Numbered from the stretch's first letter, positions 33,664-44,612 are shown. The stretch is 64,000 nt of DNA from Gammaproteobacteria bacterium (GCA_027459765.1 DAIDHD010000067.1:1-64000), one strand, 5' to 3'. The notes: a model not told the origin generated them from the sequence alone. Program-made: numbers and translations.

Positions 33664-34961
33664 GGGCCGAGCACCTTGCGCAGCACGGTGGCCGCGTGCA
33701 CGACGTCCGCGTGGGAGTTGTAGAGCGGCGCCGGCGCGAGCCGCAGCACGTCGGGCTCGCGCCAGTCGCCGATCACGCCCTCGGCCGCGAGCCGCTCGTC
33801 GAGACGGCGGGAGGTCGTGCCGGGGCGTTTGACGCGCAGGCTCAGTTGCGCGCCGTGCGCGTCGGCTTCCGCCGGCGTGACGATCTCGACCGTATCGGCG
33901 AGCCACGTCTGGATCAGCTCGCGTAACCGTCCTGTCAGTGCCAGCGACTTCTCGCGCAACCGTGGGAGCGTGGCGGCGTCGAAGAGCTCGAGCGAGGCGA
34001 TCAGCGGCGCCGTGGCGAGCACCGGCGGATTGCTGAGCTGCCAGCCTTCGGCGCCGGCGATGGGGTGGAAGTCCGGGCCCATCCGGAACCGCGTCGCCTT
34101 GTCGTGACCCCACCAGCCGGCGAAGCGCGGCCGCGTCGTGTCCTGCCCGTGACGCGCGTGCACGAAGCAGCCGCCGATCGCGCCGGGCCCCGCGTTCAGG
34201 TACTTGTAGCTGCACCAGATCGCGAAATCGACGTTCCAGTCGTGCAACGCGAGCGGCACGTTGCCGATGGCGTGCGCGAGGTCGAGCCCTACCGTGGCGC
34301 CGACGCGGTGCGCCGCCGCCGTGAGCGCTGCCATGTCGAGGCACTGCCCCGTGAGGTATTGCACGCCGGGCAGGAGCACGAGCGCGAGCCGCTCGCCGTC
34401 GCGCTCGATGGCCGCGACCAGGTCCTCGGTACGTAGCACGCGCTCGCCGGCGCGCGGGCCGATTTCGACGAGGTGTTGCGCCGGATCGAGGCCGTGAAAG
34501 CGCAGCTGCGACTCGACGGCGTAGCGGTCCGAAGGGAACGCGGAGGCTTCGATCAGGATGCGGGTGCGCGCGCCCGCCGGCCGGAAGAAGCTCACCATCA
34601 TCAGGTGCAGGTTCACGGTCAGGGAATTCATGGCGACCACCTCGTCGGTCGCCGCGCCGGTGAGCCGCGCGAGCGCCGGCGCCAGGCGCTCGTGGTAGGG
34701 GATCCAGGGCCGCGCGCCGTCGTGGTGACCGAGTACGCCGCGGCGTGCCCAGGCATCGAGCTCCTCGCGCACCAGGGTCGCCACGCTCGCGGGCTGCAGC
34801 CCCAGCGAGTGGCCGCAGAGGTAGGTGACGCGCCGGCCCGCCGCGTCGACGGGGTGCAGGAACCGGTCCGCGAAGGCGCGCAGCGGGTCGCGCTGGTCGG
34901 CGGCGCGCGCCGCGTCGAGTGCGGTGGCGCAGGCGGCGTCGAACGCCGCAGCGTCCGTCAC
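33660..34961 (-). CDS. kynU: Kynureninase
   Basis: KynU is a PLP enzyme that cleaves 3-hydroxykynurenine to 3-hydroxyanthranilate and alanine (or kynurenine to anthranilate). The 433-residue product shows YLCGHSLGLQP, MNSLTVNLHLMM, DLAHAIGN and the PLP-lysine segment WCSYKYLNAGPG. The GTG start overlaps the nbaC stop, and its own stop overlaps kmo. Confidence 0.95.
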   Translation of the reverse strand: MTDAAAFDAACATALDAARAADQRDPLRAFADRFLHPVDAAGRRVTYLCGHSLGLQPASVATLVREELDAWARRGVLGHHDGARPWIPYHERLAPALARLTGAATDEVVAMNSLTVNLHLMMVSFFRPAGARTRILIEASAFPSDRYAVESQLRFHGLDPAQHLVEIGPRAGERVLRTEDLVAAIERDGERLALVLLPGVQYLTGQCLDMAALTAAAHRVGATVGLDLAHAIGNVPLALHDWNVDFAIWCSYKYLNAGPGAIGGCFVHARHGQDTTRPRFAGWWGHDKATRFRMGPDFHPIAGAEGWQLSNPPVLATAPLIASLELFDAATLPRLREKSLALTGRLRELIQTWLADTVEIVTPAEADAHGAQLSLRVKRPGTTSRRLDERLAAEGVIGDWREPDVLRLAPAPLYNSHADVVHAATVLRKVLGP

Positions 34962-35470
34962 GGCGCCTCGAGCACGTGGCCGCAGCGGCGGCAGGTACGC
35001 CGCGCGACGTCGCCGTAGAAGCGTGCGAAGATGACGGGCAGCTCGGTCTCGAGGTTCTCGACCGGCAAGCGCTCCAGACAGAGCTGGGACCCGCAGCGCT
35101 CGCAGTACCACGAGAACCCGTCGAGCTCGCCAGGCAAGCGCCGCCGCTCGATGACGATACCGATGCTCCCGGCAGGTCGCTGCGGCGAGTGTGGTACTTC
35201 CGGCGGCAGGCGGAACAGTTCGCCCTCGCGGATGGGAACGTCGACGATACGGCCGGCCTGCACGGTCTTGAGAACCATGTCGCCTTCCACCATGTAGAAG
35301 ATCTCCTCGCCGGGATCGTGGTGGAAGTCCTTGCGGGCGTTCGGGCCGCCGACCGCCATGACGATCAGCTCGCCGCCCTCGAACAGCAGTTTGTTGCCGA
35401 CGGGCGGCTTCAATTGCCCGCGGTGCTCCTCGAGCCAGCGCGACAGATTGAACGGAGGCGAGATGTCCAT
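34958..35470 (-). CDS. nbaC: 3-hydroxyanthranilate 3,4-dioxygenase
   Basis: NbaC opens 3-hydroxyanthranilate to aminocarboxymuconate semialdehyde, which cyclises to quinolinate for NAD synthesis or is degraded further. The 170-residue cupin carries HHDPGEEIFYMVEGDM with the Fe(II) ligands and a C-terminal rubredoxin-like CERC...CRRC pair typical of bacterial enzymes. The ATG at 35470 lies 6 nt after a perfect TATAAT box. It is first in the kynurenine operon, 23 bp after apaH. Confidence 0.95.
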   Translation of the reverse strand: MDISPPFNLSRWLEEHRGQLKPPVGNKLLFEGGELIVMAVGGPNARKDFHHDPGEEIFYMVEGDMVLKTVQAGRIVDVPIREGELFRLPPEVPHSPQRPAGSIGIVIERRRLPGELDGFSWYCERCGSQLCLERLPVENLETELPVIFARFYGDVARRTCRRCGHVLEAP

Positions 35471-35476
35471 GCGCGC

Positions 35477-35482
35477 ATTATA
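35477..35482 (-). promoter_or_regulatory. -10 box TATAAT 6 nt before nbaC start
   Basis: A perfect TATAAT on the minus strand is followed by GCGCGC and the nbaC ATG, so transcription should begin at or next to the start codon. It lies in the 23-bp gap after apaH, giving the kynurenine operon its own promoter. No -35 match is evident; an activator may be needed. Confidence 0.6.
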
Positions 35483-35493
35483 AGCGCGCCGCT

Positions 35494-36330
35494 TCACTCC
35501 CCGCCGGGCACCTGCGACTGTGCGCACGGTACGGAGAGCGGCCTTGCACCCGCCACGCCGAGCTCCAGTGCCGTCAGGCGGCCGCCCCAGACGCAGCCGG
35601 TGTCGAGGCCCACGACTTCGCCGTCGTCGAGGTAGCCGAGCGTGGACCAGTGGCCGAAGACGGTGCGCGCGCCGTGCCAGCGGGCGCCGGGCGACTCGAA
35701 CCAGGGGATCAGCGCGCGCGCGCGCCCCTTGGTGGGCGCGCCCTTGGCGCGCAGCACCAGTCGTCCGTCGGCGTCCACGTAACGCAATCGCGTGTAGCAA
35801 TTGACGATGAAGCGCAGCCGCTCCTCGCCGTCCAGCGCCGGATCCCAGCGATCCGGCTGGTCGCCGTACATGCGCTCGAAGACTTTCTCGGGGTGGCGTT
35901 GCAGCGCGCGCTCGAACTCGCGCGCGCAGCCGCGAGCCTCGTCGGCATCCCACTGCGGCGCGAGCCCGGCGTGCAGCATGCGCGCGTCCATGGCCGCGTC
36001 CTCGTGCAGCAGAGGGCGACTGAGCAGCCAGTCGAGCAGCGCACTCCGGTCGGGCGCAGCCAGGATCTCGTCCAGGGTGTCGTCCCCGCGCACCCTGCCG
36101 GCGCCGAACGCGACGGCGAGCAGGTGCAGGTCGTGGTTGCCCAGCACCACCACCGCCGCATCGCCGAGCGTGCGCACGCGCCGCAGGACTGCGAGCGACT
36201 GCGGACCGCGGTTCACCAGGTCGCCGACGAACCAGAGCCGGTCGCGGGTACTCGAGAAGTCGAGCGCATCGAGCAGCGCCGCGAGTTCCCGGTCGCAGCC
36301 CTGCACGTCACCGATCGCGTAGGTTGCCAT
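35494..36330 (-). CDS. apaH: Diadenosine tetraphosphatase, symmetrical
   Basis: ApaH hydrolyses Ap4A to two ADP and can remove Np4 caps from RNA. The 278-residue phosphoesterase has GDVQGCDREL, FVGDLVNRGPQS and VVLGNHDLHLL, the metal-binding motifs. The gene lies in the conserved rsmA-apaG-apaH order. Confidence 0.96.
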   Translation of the reverse strand: MATYAIGDVQGCDRELAALLDALDFSSTRDRLWFVGDLVNRGPQSLAVLRRVRTLGDAAVVVLGNHDLHLLAVAFGAGRVRGDDTLDEILAAPDRSALLDWLLSRPLLHEDAAMDARMLHAGLAPQWDADEARGCAREFERALQRHPEKVFERMYGDQPDRWDPALDGEERLRFIVNCYTRLRYVDADGRLVLRAKGAPTKGRARALIPWFESPGARWHGARTVFGHWSTLGYLDDGEVVGLDTGCVWGGRLTALELGVAGARPLSVPCAQSQVPGGE

Positions 36331-36396
36331 GTCGTGGATGTTCGCCGCTCGACGGGGCGAGGGCCGTCGGCGCGGGGCACCGACGGCGCACAGTGA

Positions 36397-36786
36397 TCAG
36401 TTCAGCACGCCGGGCATCGCCAGCCGGAACGGTGCGATCGGCGCATCGAAGCGCTCGCCGTCGTCGGCCACCATCTGGTAGCTGCCCTGCATGGTGCCGA
36501 CGGGCGTCTCGATCACCGCGCCGCTCGAATAGCGAAACCCCTGGCCCGGCTTCAGGTACGGTTGCTCGCCGACGACGCCGTCACCGCGGGTCTCCTTCAC
36601 GTTGCCGTTGGCATCCGTGATGATCCAGTGCCGGGTCAGCAACCGCGCAGGCACCTTGCCTTCGTTGCTGATGGTGATGGTGTAGGCGAACACGTAGCGC
36701 TTGTCGCGCGGATCGGACTGTTCCGGCACGTAGGAGGTCTGTACCTCGACGCGGATTTTCCCGCCGTTCAATTTCGACTCCGACAT
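36397..36786 (-). CDS. apaG: ApaG (CorD) family protein
   Basis: ApaG proteins are about 125-residue immunoglobulin-fold proteins linked to divalent cation handling; the exact role is unclear. The 129-residue product has [27 protein letters not shown] and [14 protein letters not shown], all diagnostic. ATG 36786 or 36792 may be used; 36786 has better spacing to GAAGTGAG. It lies between a universal stress protein gene and apaH. Confidence 0.95.
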   Translation of the reverse strand: MSESKLNGGKIRVEVQTSYVPEQSDPRDKRYVFAYTITISNEGKVPARLLTRHWIITDANGNVKETRGDGVVGEQPYLKPGQGFRYSSGAVIETPVGTMQGSYQMVADDGERFDAPIAPFRLAMPGVLN

Positions 36787-36793
36787 CGTCATC

Positions 36794-37222
36794 TCACTTC
36801 AGGCGTATGGCCAGAACGTCACAGGGCGCGCCGTGCAGCACGGCGTCCTCGGTGAAGTTGACCAGAATCGCGAGACCGTGGCGCTCGCGGCTGCCGACCA
36901 CGATCAGGTCGGTGTGCTCCTCGCCCGCCACGCGCAGGATCTCGGCTTTGGTGTTGCCCGCCTCGACGCGGCAGCACGAGGCGGGCAGCCCCACCTGGGC
37001 GGCGAGCGCGGCGAGCTTCGTGCGCGACCTTTCGACCAGCTCCTGCTCTATCTCGACCGTCGGCATCACCGACTCGCCCATCGGCTCGACCGGCACGAAC
37101 TCCACCACGTGCAGCAGCGTCACCGAGCCGCCGGCCGCCGCCATGTCGCGGCCGGCCGTGGCGACCCGCTCGCTGCCGGCGGCCAGATCGACCAGGGTCA
37201 GGACCTTGCCATAGGCGCTCAT
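36794..37222 (-). CDS. Universal stress protein (UspA family)
   Basis: The 142-residue protein has a Usp fold: [13 protein letters not shown] at the start, [14 protein letters not shown] and the [12 protein letters not shown] end. The glycine-rich ATP loop is only partly like the GxxGS of ATP-binding members, so nucleotide binding is uncertain. It is inserted between rsmA and apaG, which are adjacent in many gammaproteobacteria. Its ATG lies 6 nt after a TATAAT. Confidence 0.9.
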   Translation of the reverse strand: MSAYGKVLTLVDLAAGSERVATAGRDMAAAGGSVTLLHVVEFVPVEPMGESVMPTVEIEQELVERSRTKLAALAAQVGLPASCCRVEAGNTKAEILRVAGEEHTDLIVVGSRERHGLAILVNFTEDAVLHGAPCDVLAIRLK

Positions 37223-37225
37223 GCT

Positions 37226-38026
37226 TCAATTATACCCAAGCGGCCGATCCCGCAAGCCCTGCAGACGCAGCGCAAGCTGGCCGAACTGCGCCGGTGCGAG
37301 CGTCTCCGGGCGCAAGCCCGGATCGATGCCGCAGGCCTCGATCTCGGTCACGGGCAGCAGGGCCTTGAGCGCATTGCGCAGGGTTTTGCGACGTGCCGAG
37401 AACGCACCGGTGACGACGGCACGCAGCGCGGCGGGCGTCCCGAACGCGAAGCGCGGTGCAGCGCTCGGTCGCAACCGCACCACCGCCGACCACACCGCCG
37501 GCGGCGGGCGGAAGGCGCCGGGTCCGACCTCGAAGAGTGGTTGCACCTCGGCGTACGCGGCGATCATCACCGTCAGGCGGCCGTAGTCGGCGCTGCCGGG
37601 TTCGGCCGCCATGCGCTCCACGACCTCCTTCTGCAGCATGGCGTGCAGGTCGGCGATGGCCTCGCGCTGCTCGAGGAGTCTGAACAGCAGCGGGGTGGAA
37701 ATGTTGTAGGGCAGGTTGCCGACGATGCGCAGCGGCGGCCCGTCGCCCCGCAGCCCGACGAAGTCGGTGCGCAACACATCCTGCACGTGCAGGGTCAATC
37801 GGCCATGGCCGCGCGGATCGACGGCCAGGGCGGCGGCCAGATCGCGGTCGATCTCGATGGCCTCGAGCGTGCCGGCGCGCTCGAGGAGACTCCAGGTGAG
37901 CGCACCGCGGCCGGGGCCGATTTCGACCACGCGCTGGCCGGAGGCCGGCGCGACCGCGTCGAGGATCCGGCGAATCACCCCCGGATCGTGCAGGAAGTGC
38001 TGACCGAAGCGTTTACGTGGCTGCAC
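37226..38026 (-). CDS. rsmA: 16S rRNA (A1518/A1519-N6) dimethyltransferase
   Basis: RsmA (KsgA) dimethylates two adenines in helix 45 of 16S rRNA during small-subunit assembly. The 266-residue sequence has RKRFGQHFLHDP, VVEIGPGRGALTW, NLPYNISTPLLF and LQKEVVERM. The GTG at 38026 gives the typical start; a GTG at 38032 is also in frame. It overlaps the 3' end of pdxA by 14 bp. Confidence 0.96.
   Translation of the reverse strand: MQPRKRFGQHFLHDPGVIRRILDAVAPASGQRVVEIGPGRGALTWSLLERAGTLEAIEIDRDLAAALAVDPRGHGRLTLHVQDVLRTDFVGLRGDGPPLRIVGNLPYNISTPLLFRLLEQREAIADLHAMLQKEVVERMAAEPGSADYGRLTVMIAAYAEVQPLFEVGPGAFRPPPAVWSAVVRLRPSAAPRFAFGTPAALRAVVTGAFSARRKTLRNALKALLPVTEIEACGIDPGLRPETLAPAQFGQLALRLQGLRDRPLGYN
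37229..37234 (-). promoter_or_regulatory. -10 box TATAAT 6 nt before usp start
   Basis: TATAAT on the minus strand lies 6 nt before the usp ATG. It is also the last two sense codons (Tyr-Asn) of rsmA, so part of the match could be coding constraint. TTGCGG 15 bp further upstream is a weak -35 candidate. A leaderless usp message is likely. Confidence 0.5.
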
Positions 38027-39014
38027 GTGCACCCTCGCGCCCGGCGAGTTCGATGGCGAGCGCCAGGGCGGCGCGCAGACTTCCGGGGTCGGCGCGGCCA
38101 GTGCGCGCCAGATCGAGCGCGGTGCCGTGGTCCACGCTGGTGCGCAGCACGGGCAGGCCGAGCGTGACGTTGACCGCATCGCCGAAGCCCGAGTACTTGA
38201 GCACCGGCAGCCCCTGGTCGTGGTACATCGCCACCACGACGTCTGCGCCGTCGAGGACCCGCGCGGTGAAGGCGGTGTCCGCGGGCAGCGGACCACGCAG
38301 ATCGAGCCCTTGCGCGCGCAGCTCCCCGAGCACCGGCTCGATCACCTCGATCTCCTCGCGGCCCAGGTGGCCGGACTCCCCGGCGTGCGGGTTGAGCCCG
38401 AGCACCAGCACGCGCGGCCGCGGGATCGCGAAGCGGCGCACGAGGTCCCGATGCACGATCCCGAGGGTGGCGCGCAGCCGCTCGCGGGTGATGGCCGCCG
38501 GCACCGCCGCGAGCGGCAGGTGCGTGGTCACCAACGCCACGCGCAGGCGCGCGCTCACCAGCATCATCACCGGCAGTTCGATGCCGCAGCGCGCCGCGAG
38601 GTATTCGGTGTGCCCCGTGAAGGGGTGACCGGCATCCGCCAGCACGCTCTTCTGTACCGGCGCCGTGACCATGGCGGCGAACTCGCCGTGCATGCAGCCG
38701 TCACAGGCGCGGTCGAGCATGGCGAGCACGTGCGCCGCGTTGCGCACGTCGAGGCGGCCCGGAATCACCGGCGCCGCGGTGGGCAGGTCGAGCACGCGCA
38801 GCGTGCCGGCGCGATGCGCCGTGGGCGCACGGCGCGGATCGTAAGGCTCGATGCGCAGCGGCACGCCGAGCGCGGCGGCGGTGTCGCGCAGCACGGTCGC
38901 GTCGGCGACCACGGTGAGGTCGGCGGGCCAATCCTCGGCAGCCACGAGCACGCAGGCGTCCGGGCCGATGCCGGCCGGCTCGCCCGAGGTGATCACGATC
39001 TTCGCAACGCTCAC
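38013..39014 (-). CDS. pdxA: 4-hydroxythreonine-4-phosphate dehydrogenase
   Basis: PdxA oxidises 4-phosphohydroxythreonine in the DXP-dependent route to pyridoxal phosphate. The 333-residue product has ITSGEPAGIGPD, VTAPVQKSVLADAG, GHTEYLAARCG, GLNPHAGESGHLG and MYHDQGLPVLKY with the zinc ligands. The GTG at 39014 fits the family start. It is part of lptD-surA-pdxA-rsmA. Confidence 0.96.
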   Translation of the reverse strand: MSVAKIVITSGEPAGIGPDACVLVAAEDWPADLTVVADATVLRDTAAALGVPLRIEPYDPRRAPTAHRAGTLRVLDLPTAAPVIPGRLDVRNAAHVLAMLDRACDGCMHGEFAAMVTAPVQKSVLADAGHPFTGHTEYLAARCGIELPVMMLVSARLRVALVTTHLPLAAVPAAITRERLRATLGIVHRDLVRRFAIPRPRVLVLGLNPHAGESGHLGREEIEVIEPVLGELRAQGLDLRGPLPADTAFTARVLDGADVVVAMYHDQGLPVLKYSGFGDAVNVTLGLPVLRTSVDHGTALDLARTGRADPGSLRAALALAIELAGREGARAAT

Positions 39015-39033
39015 GACAACGCGAGCCGCGCCG

Positions 39034-40341
39034 TCACATCTTGATCTCGACGAACGCCTCGTCGCGCAACCGGCGCAGCCACAGCTCGGTCTCTTCGTCC
39101 GCCTTGCTCTCGCGAATCGCGGCGAACGCCTTTTGACGGCGCACGTCGTCGGTGCTGTCGTAGGTGCGGGTGCCGAGCATCTGCGCGATGTGCCAGCCAT
39201 AGCGCGTCTTGAACGGCTGGCTGATTTCGCCGTCCTTCAGGTCGGCGATCGCCTTCTCGAACTCCGGCACGAAGGTGCCGGGCCCGGTCCAGCCGAGATC
39301 GCCGCCGTCGGGGGCCGAGCCGGGGTCCTGGGAGGTGGTCGAGGCGATGCCCGCGAAGTCCTCGCCCTTGAGGATGCGCTCGCGCAGCTTGGCGAGTTTC
39401 TGGCGCACGGTCTCGTCGTCGTCGAGCTCGTTGGGCTTCATGAGGATGTGCCGCACGTGGATCTGGTTGACGATGACGGGCGCCTCGCCGCTGCGGTGGT
39501 CGTTGAGCTTGACGATGTTGAAGCCGCTCGGCGTGCGCACCGGCGCGCTCACCTCCCCGGGCTTCATCTTGGTGACGAGGTCGAGGATGAACTGCGGGAG
39601 CTGGCTGCCTTTGCGCCAGCCCAGCTGACCGCCCTCCAGGGCCGTCTGGCTGTTCGAGTTGGCGATCGCGAGCTGGCCGAAATCCTCGCCCTTGGCTGCG
39701 CGCGCGGCGATGTCCTTCGCCTTGCGCTCGATGTCCAGGTACTGCTGCGGCGTGGCCGCGGCCGGCAGCGACAACAGGATGTGCGAGACGTTGAACTCGT
39801 CGTTGGCGGCCGTCGATTGTTGGCGCTCGAGGTATTGATCGAGCTCGCGCGGCGTCACCGCGATGCGCGCGATCACGTCGCGCTGACGCAGGGCGTTCAA
39901 GGTGAGTTCCTTGCGGATCGACTCGCGGTACTGCTTGTAGTCGACCCCCTGTGCTTCGAGCGCGGTCGGCAGCTGGTCGAAGGGGATCTTGTTGCGCGCC
40001 GCGATCTCCTGCAGGGCGCCGTTGAGCTGCTCGTCGGTGACGGTCAGGCCGATGCGCTTGGCGCGTTGCATCTGGATTTCCTGGAGGATGAGCCGCTCCA
40101 GCACCTGCTGCTTGAGCACGCTCTGCGACGGGATCTCAACGTGCTGTTCCTGGAGCCGCTTGGTGACCGCCACGAGCTGCGCATCGAGCTCGCTCTGCAA
40201 CACCAGGCCGTCGTTGACCACCGCCGCGATCCGGTCGAGCAGCTCGCCGTGGCTGCCGATGTCGCGGGTCTGCGCGTGCAGGCCCGGGGCGGCGCCGAGG
40301 AGCGACAGGAGCAGGGCGGCGAGCAGGCTTCGTTTGAACAT
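39034..40341 (-). CDS. surA: Periplasmic peptidyl-prolyl isomerase/chaperone SurA
   Basis: SurA escorts outer-membrane proteins, LptD among them, to the BAM complex. The 435-residue product has a signal peptide (LLAALLLSLLGAAPGLHA), a chaperone domain (DRIAAVVNDGLVLQSELD) and two parvulin domains (NVSHILLSLP, GGQLGWRKG; HVRHILMKP, GGDLGWTGPG). The ATG at 40341 is preceded by GGGAAC. Confidence 0.97.
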   Translation of the reverse strand: MFKRSLLAALLLSLLGAAPGLHAQTRDIGSHGELLDRIAAVVNDGLVLQSELDAQLVAVTKRLQEQHVEIPSQSVLKQQVLERLILQEIQMQRAKRIGLTVTDEQLNGALQEIAARNKIPFDQLPTALEAQGVDYKQYRESIRKELTLNALRQRDVIARIAVTPRELDQYLERQQSTAANDEFNVSHILLSLPAAATPQQYLDIERKAKDIAARAAKGEDFGQLAIANSNSQTALEGGQLGWRKGSQLPQFILDLVTKMKPGEVSAPVRTPSGFNIVKLNDHRSGEAPVIVNQIHVRHILMKPNELDDDETVRQKLAKLRERILKGEDFAGIASTTSQDPGSAPDGGDLGWTGPGTFVPEFEKAIADLKDGEISQPFKTRYGWHIAQMLGTRTYDSTDDVRRQKAFAAIRESKADEETELWLRRLRDEAFVEIKM

Positions 40342-40392
40342 AGTTCCCGATTCTTTGCAGGGGTGCACGGGGCGGCGCGCCGCCCGGAAGTG

Positions 40393-42774
40393 TCACGGCA
40401 GCTGCGTGTCGCGAGCCGAATATCCGCGAATTTCCTGTTCCAGGAACGAATCCGCAGGCTTTCCGACCGAACTCAAGCCCGTGAGTTCCAATTGTAATGC
40501 AATCGACGTGTCCAGTCCTCCGAGACGGTTGGTGAGGTAGCGGCGCTGCACGAGTTCCAGCCGCCAGCAGCAGCTGCGGTAGGCGAAGCCGGCCACCTGT
40601 TCGATCGTCTGGTGGTCCGGAATGGAGTACACCCAGCGACCGACCGAGCTCCAGTGGTCGGAGATCGGCCAGGCGAAGGAGCCGTCCCACTGCTTGAGGA
40701 TCCCCGCCTGGAAACGGTAGCCCAAATTGATGATCCGTGTCGGGTCGGGGCGGTACTGCACCGACACCTCCGACTTGTCGGTCTGCGAGGTGTAGGGGTT
40801 CCACTGGTAGGCCATGTCGACCCCGAAGTCGTGGTACGCGGTCAGCGTCACCTCGGCGACGATGTCGGAGCCGCCGTAGATGGCTGCCGACTGGGCCGCG
40901 GCCGCCGCGGCCGTGGCGTGCGACCAGGCGTAGGCGTAGCCCGCCGGCGCTTCCACCAGCATGGGCATGGTGGCGCCGGCCGAGGGCCAGATGTACTGGT
41001 ACGGCCCCGGCAGCAGGAACTGGTTGACGCGCGGCGGCGGTGCCGCGAAGCCGGTGGCGAGGCTCTGCAGCAGGGTCGCGGGCAGATCGACCCGCGGCGT
41101 GGTGAAGTAGTGGATCTGGCCGAGGGTCGCGGCCAGGTACTCCGCGCCGGTCGACGGATCGAACAGGCGGGTGGTGAGCGCCGCGGCCACCTGGTTGGCG
41201 TCGCTGATGCGATCGTCGCCGACGTAGCGATTGGAGCGGAACAACTCCACTAGGTTCAGATCCGGCAGGCCGGTGTCGAAGATCGGCAGCGCGTCCTGGT
41301 TCCGGTAGGGCGTGTAGCTATACATCAGGCGCGGTTCGAGCGTCTGGGTGCGCTGCCCGGAGCCGTTGTCGCGTTCGAATACCAGGCCGCTGTCGACCCG
41401 CGCGTAGGGTAGCGAGCGGCTCGGCGAGGACGGTTCGCCCGGCGTCGTGTCGTAGAGTTCGTATTGGGTGTAGTGGTAGCCCACCGCCGGTTCGAAGAAG
41501 TATCCGGGTCCGCGGCTCGACCAGCGCAGTTCCGGCGAGGCGTCGAGCCGCACGCCGCGCGGTCCGGTCTCGCGCAGGAAGTTCACCGCCTCGCCGTCCA
41601 GCACGAACTCGAGCGGCGTGTTCCACAGCGGCATGAGGCCCTCGGCTTGAACCGCCGGAACCCGCGAGTAGGGCCGCAGGTCCGCCAGCACCAGGTTGTC
41701 GATGGTCTGCCAGTTCTGCAGTTCGGCGCGCACCCGCCAGACGTCGTCGTAGTACTTCAGTTCGGCGCGCCGCTCGAGATAGGTGACGCTGGTCTGGTCG
41801 GAACCCACCGCGAAGTCCTGGAAGTAGTTGACGTCGCTGACGCTCGCGACGTCGGCGTCGAAACGCAGCCCGCGTTCGAGGTCGGTGACGTCGGTGAAGT
41901 GCAGGTAGCTGCGATCGATGTGCCGCTGCGCGTCGTTCGGCAGGAAGCTGCCCTCGAGCTTGCCGGTGGAACTCTGGGTCAGGTAGCGAAACTCGCCCGC
42001 GAGCTGCTCGCCACGCGCGCTCAGCACGCCGGGTGTGAGCGTCAGATCGTAGTTCGGCGCCAGGTCGAAGTAATAGGGAACCTCGAGCTGGAAGCCGTTG
42101 CTGCCGGAGTGGCCGATCACGGGGAACAGCAGTCCGCTCTTGCGCTCGTCGCCCAGCGGGAACGACAGGTACGGTGTGTAGAACACCGGCACGTCCTTGA
42201 AGCGCATCAGCACGTGGCGTGCGACGCCCTGCTGCGTCCCGGTGTCGAGGGCGATCTGGTCGGCTTCGAGGAGCCAGTCGCGATTGCCGGGCGGGCAGGT
42301 GGTGTAGTCGACCTGGCTCAAGTCGATGACGCCGTTCGGCGTCACCGCGATCTCGCGCGCGTGGCCGCGCCCGTGGCGGTCGAGGATCTGGAAATCCGCC
42401 TGGTCGAAGCTCGCCGCCCCGATGGTGTCGTAGACGCCGGAGGCGCTGTCCACGCGCAGCTGGGGGTCCTCGAAGTTCACCGAACCCTTCACCGTGACGC
42501 GGCCGGTCGCCTGGTCGTACTCGACCGAGTCGGCGGAGACGATACGGCCGTCCTGACGCGCGCGGACGTTACCGGTGAACACCCCGTGATCCTCGCCGAG
42601 CACGGCGGAATCGCTGTCGATGAACAGGCGGTGGTCCTCGTCCGGTATGACGACGTCGCGGGTCACGACGCGCTTCGGGGGCGCGGGGCACAGCTGCGCG
42701 GCGCGCGCGGCGGCGAGCGCGGACACCAGCAGCACGGCGACCGATGCGGCGGGAACGTACGCAACCTTGAGCAA
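40393..42774 (-). CDS. lptD: LPS-assembly outer membrane protein LptD
   Basis: LptD with LptE inserts lipopolysaccharide in the outer leaflet. The roughly 793-residue protein has a signal peptide (LKVAYVPAASVAVLLVSALA), an OstA-like N-terminal domain (VFTGNVRARQDGRIVSAD) and a long beta-barrel. Four cysteines match the E. coli disulfide pattern: one near the mature N-terminus (LCPAPP), one in TTCPPG and an adjacent pair in YRSCCWRLEL. The start is uncertain. I favour the TTG at 42774, which begins the signal peptide, follows AAGGCGA and lies downstream of TATACC; an ATG at 42837 would overlap the amgK start codon. Confidence 0.93.
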   Translation of the reverse strand: MLKVAYVPAASVAVLLVSALAAARAAQLCPAPPKRVVTRDVVIPDEDHRLFIDSDSAVLGEDHGVFTGNVRARQDGRIVSADSVEYDQATGRVTVKGSVNFEDPQLRVDSASGVYDTIGAASFDQADFQILDRHGRGHAREIAVTPNGVIDLSQVDYTTCPPGNRDWLLEADQIALDTGTQQGVARHVLMRFKDVPVFYTPYLSFPLGDERKSGLLFPVIGHSGSNGFQLEVPYYFDLAPNYDLTLTPGVLSARGEQLAGEFRYLTQSSTGKLEGSFLPNDAQRHIDRSYLHFTDVTDLERGLRFDADVASVSDVNYFQDFAVGSDQTSVTYLERRAELKYYDDVWRVRAELQNWQTIDNLVLADLRPYSRVPAVQAEGLMPLWNTPLEFVLDGEAVNFLRETGPRGVRLDASPELRWSSRGPGYFFEPAVGYHYTQYELYDTTPGEPSSPSRSLPYARVDSGLVFERDNGSGQRTQTLEPRLMYSYTPYRNQDALPIFDTGLPDLNLVELFRSNRYVGDDRISDANQVAAALTTRLFDPSTGAEYLAATLGQIHYFTTPRVDLPATLLQSLATGFAAPPPRVNQFLLPGPYQYIWPSAGATMPMLVEAPAGYAYAWSHATAAAAAAQSAAIYGGSDIVAEVTLTAYHDFGVDMAYQWNPYTSQTDKSEVSVQYRPDPTRIINLGYRFQAGILKQWDGSFAWPISDHWSSVGRWVYSIPDHQTIEQVAGFAYRSCCWRLELVQRRYLTNRLGGLDTSIALQLELTGLSSVGKPADSFLEQEIRGYSARDTQLP

Positions 42775-42793
42775 AGTCGATCGCCTTAACCGG

Positions 42794-42799
42794 TATACT
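42794..42799 (+). promoter_or_regulatory. -10 box of amgK in the lptD/amgK divergent region
   Basis: TATACT on the plus strand lies about 37 nt before the amgK ATG. On the minus strand the overlapping bases read TATACC, a candidate -10 for lptD. The two divergent promoters would therefore share the same bases and compete for polymerase. No ideal -35 boxes are visible. Confidence 0.45.
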
Positions 42800-42835
42800 G
42801 AGGGGGCCGCATTCGCGGTGGTCGAATGGTCAAGC

Positions 42836-44598
<1,763 letters not shown>

Positions 44599-44600
44599 GG

Positions 44601-44606
44601 TACCAT
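44601..44606 (+). promoter_or_regulatory. -10-like box TACCAT 6 nt before lipA start
   Basis: TACCAT is followed by GCGCGC and the lipA ATG, the same spacer sequence as at nbaC. The hexamer matches consensus at 4 of 6 positions, so this is the weakest member of the leaderless-type set. No Shine-Dalgarno sequence precedes the ATG. Confidence 0.35.
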
Positions 44607-44612
44607 GCGCGC

